Source: Oligosphaeraceae bacterium
Lineage (GTDB): Bacteria; Verrucomicrobiota; Lentisphaeria; Oligosphaerales; Oligosphaeraceae
Assembly (NCBI GenBank): GCA_012515455.1
Contig: JAAYYJ010000155.1
Location: 1 to 14,132 of the forward strand
Length of the DNA stretch: 14,132 nucleotides
Reading direction: 5' to 3'
This document shows positions 14,093-14,132 of this stretch, piece by piece. The notes beneath the pieces were generated by a model. That model saw only the letters and a list, made by a program, of their open reading frames with translations. It was not told the DNA's origin and ran no database searches. The translations under genes and the position numbers were made by a program. Position 1 is the first letter of the stretch; every line of letters begins with the position of its first letter.

Positions 14093-14132
14093 ACAATACT
14101 GACAGACAATACTGACAGACAATACTGACAGA
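14093..14132 (+). repeat. 13-bp direct tandem repeat running off the window
   Basis: Three perfect copies of ACAATACTGACAG (14093-14105, 14106-14118, 14119-14131) plus the first base of a fourth. The array begins 8 nt after the amidotransferase stop codon and continues past the window edge, so the copy number is unknown. There are no spacers, so it is not CRISPR. It may be a slippage-prone minisatellite or, if longer, a protein-binding iteron-like array. Confidence 0.85.

Noticed and set aside
14093..14132. CRISPR array
   Set aside because: Repeat units are 13 bp and directly adjacent with no spacers, and no cas genes are present.

Overview
The window looks like ordinary, GC-rich bacterial chromosome: closely packed genes, good Shine-Dalgarno sites, two biosynthetic operons (cysteine/NAD and methionine) and no phage or transposon genes. 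The gene set suggests a Gram-negative-like bacterium, possibly of the PVC superphylum (Lentisphaerota or Verrucomicrobiota): a stand-alone GGQ release-factor-like protein, an EFR1-type flavodoxin-ferredoxin, paired zinc-alcohol-dehydrogenase-like proteins and metX with metW. The phylum is an impression from gene content, not a demonstrated assignment.

Left part (1-2729). A 5'-truncated XerC/XerD-type recombinase is followed after 10 nt by a pteridine-reductase-like short-chain dehydrogenase. Converging on them from the minus strand are a metal-dependent amidohydrolase and a small GGQ protein, which are translationally linked: the GGQ gene's Shine-Dalgarno overlaps the hydrolase stop codon. 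Only 3 nt separate the convergent SDR and GGQ stop codons.

Middle part (2730-6710). After a 327-nt gap come an EFR1-family flavodoxin/2x[4Fe-4S] protein, a zinc-type medium-chain dehydrogenase, a second medium-chain dehydrogenase that lacks the catalytic zinc ligands, and a YjdF/DUF2238 membrane protein. The two dehydrogenases form an obvious operon; their substrate cannot be read from the sequence.

Sulfur part (6711-13034). A tight plus-strand operon encodes cysteine synthase (cysK), quinolinate synthase (nadA) and an Rrf2-family regulator with a four-cysteine cluster. Facing it is a minus-strand methionine operon metY-metX-metW. The two operons converge, and rrf2 and metW overlap by 47 bp at their 3' ends. 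The main discovery is that the promoter regions of both operons carry the same 27-bp imperfect palindrome (6750-6776 and 12699-12725, 24 of 27 identical, same orientation relative to cysK and metY). The simplest reading is a local cysteine/methionine regulon in which the Rrf2 protein encoded between the two sites is the leading candidate regulator.

Right end (13035-14132). Divergent from metY is a GlmS-type class II glutamine amidotransferase domain that lacks the sugar-isomerase half and carries an unassigned C-terminal region. It may share the second operator. The window ends inside a perfect 13-bp tandem repeat.
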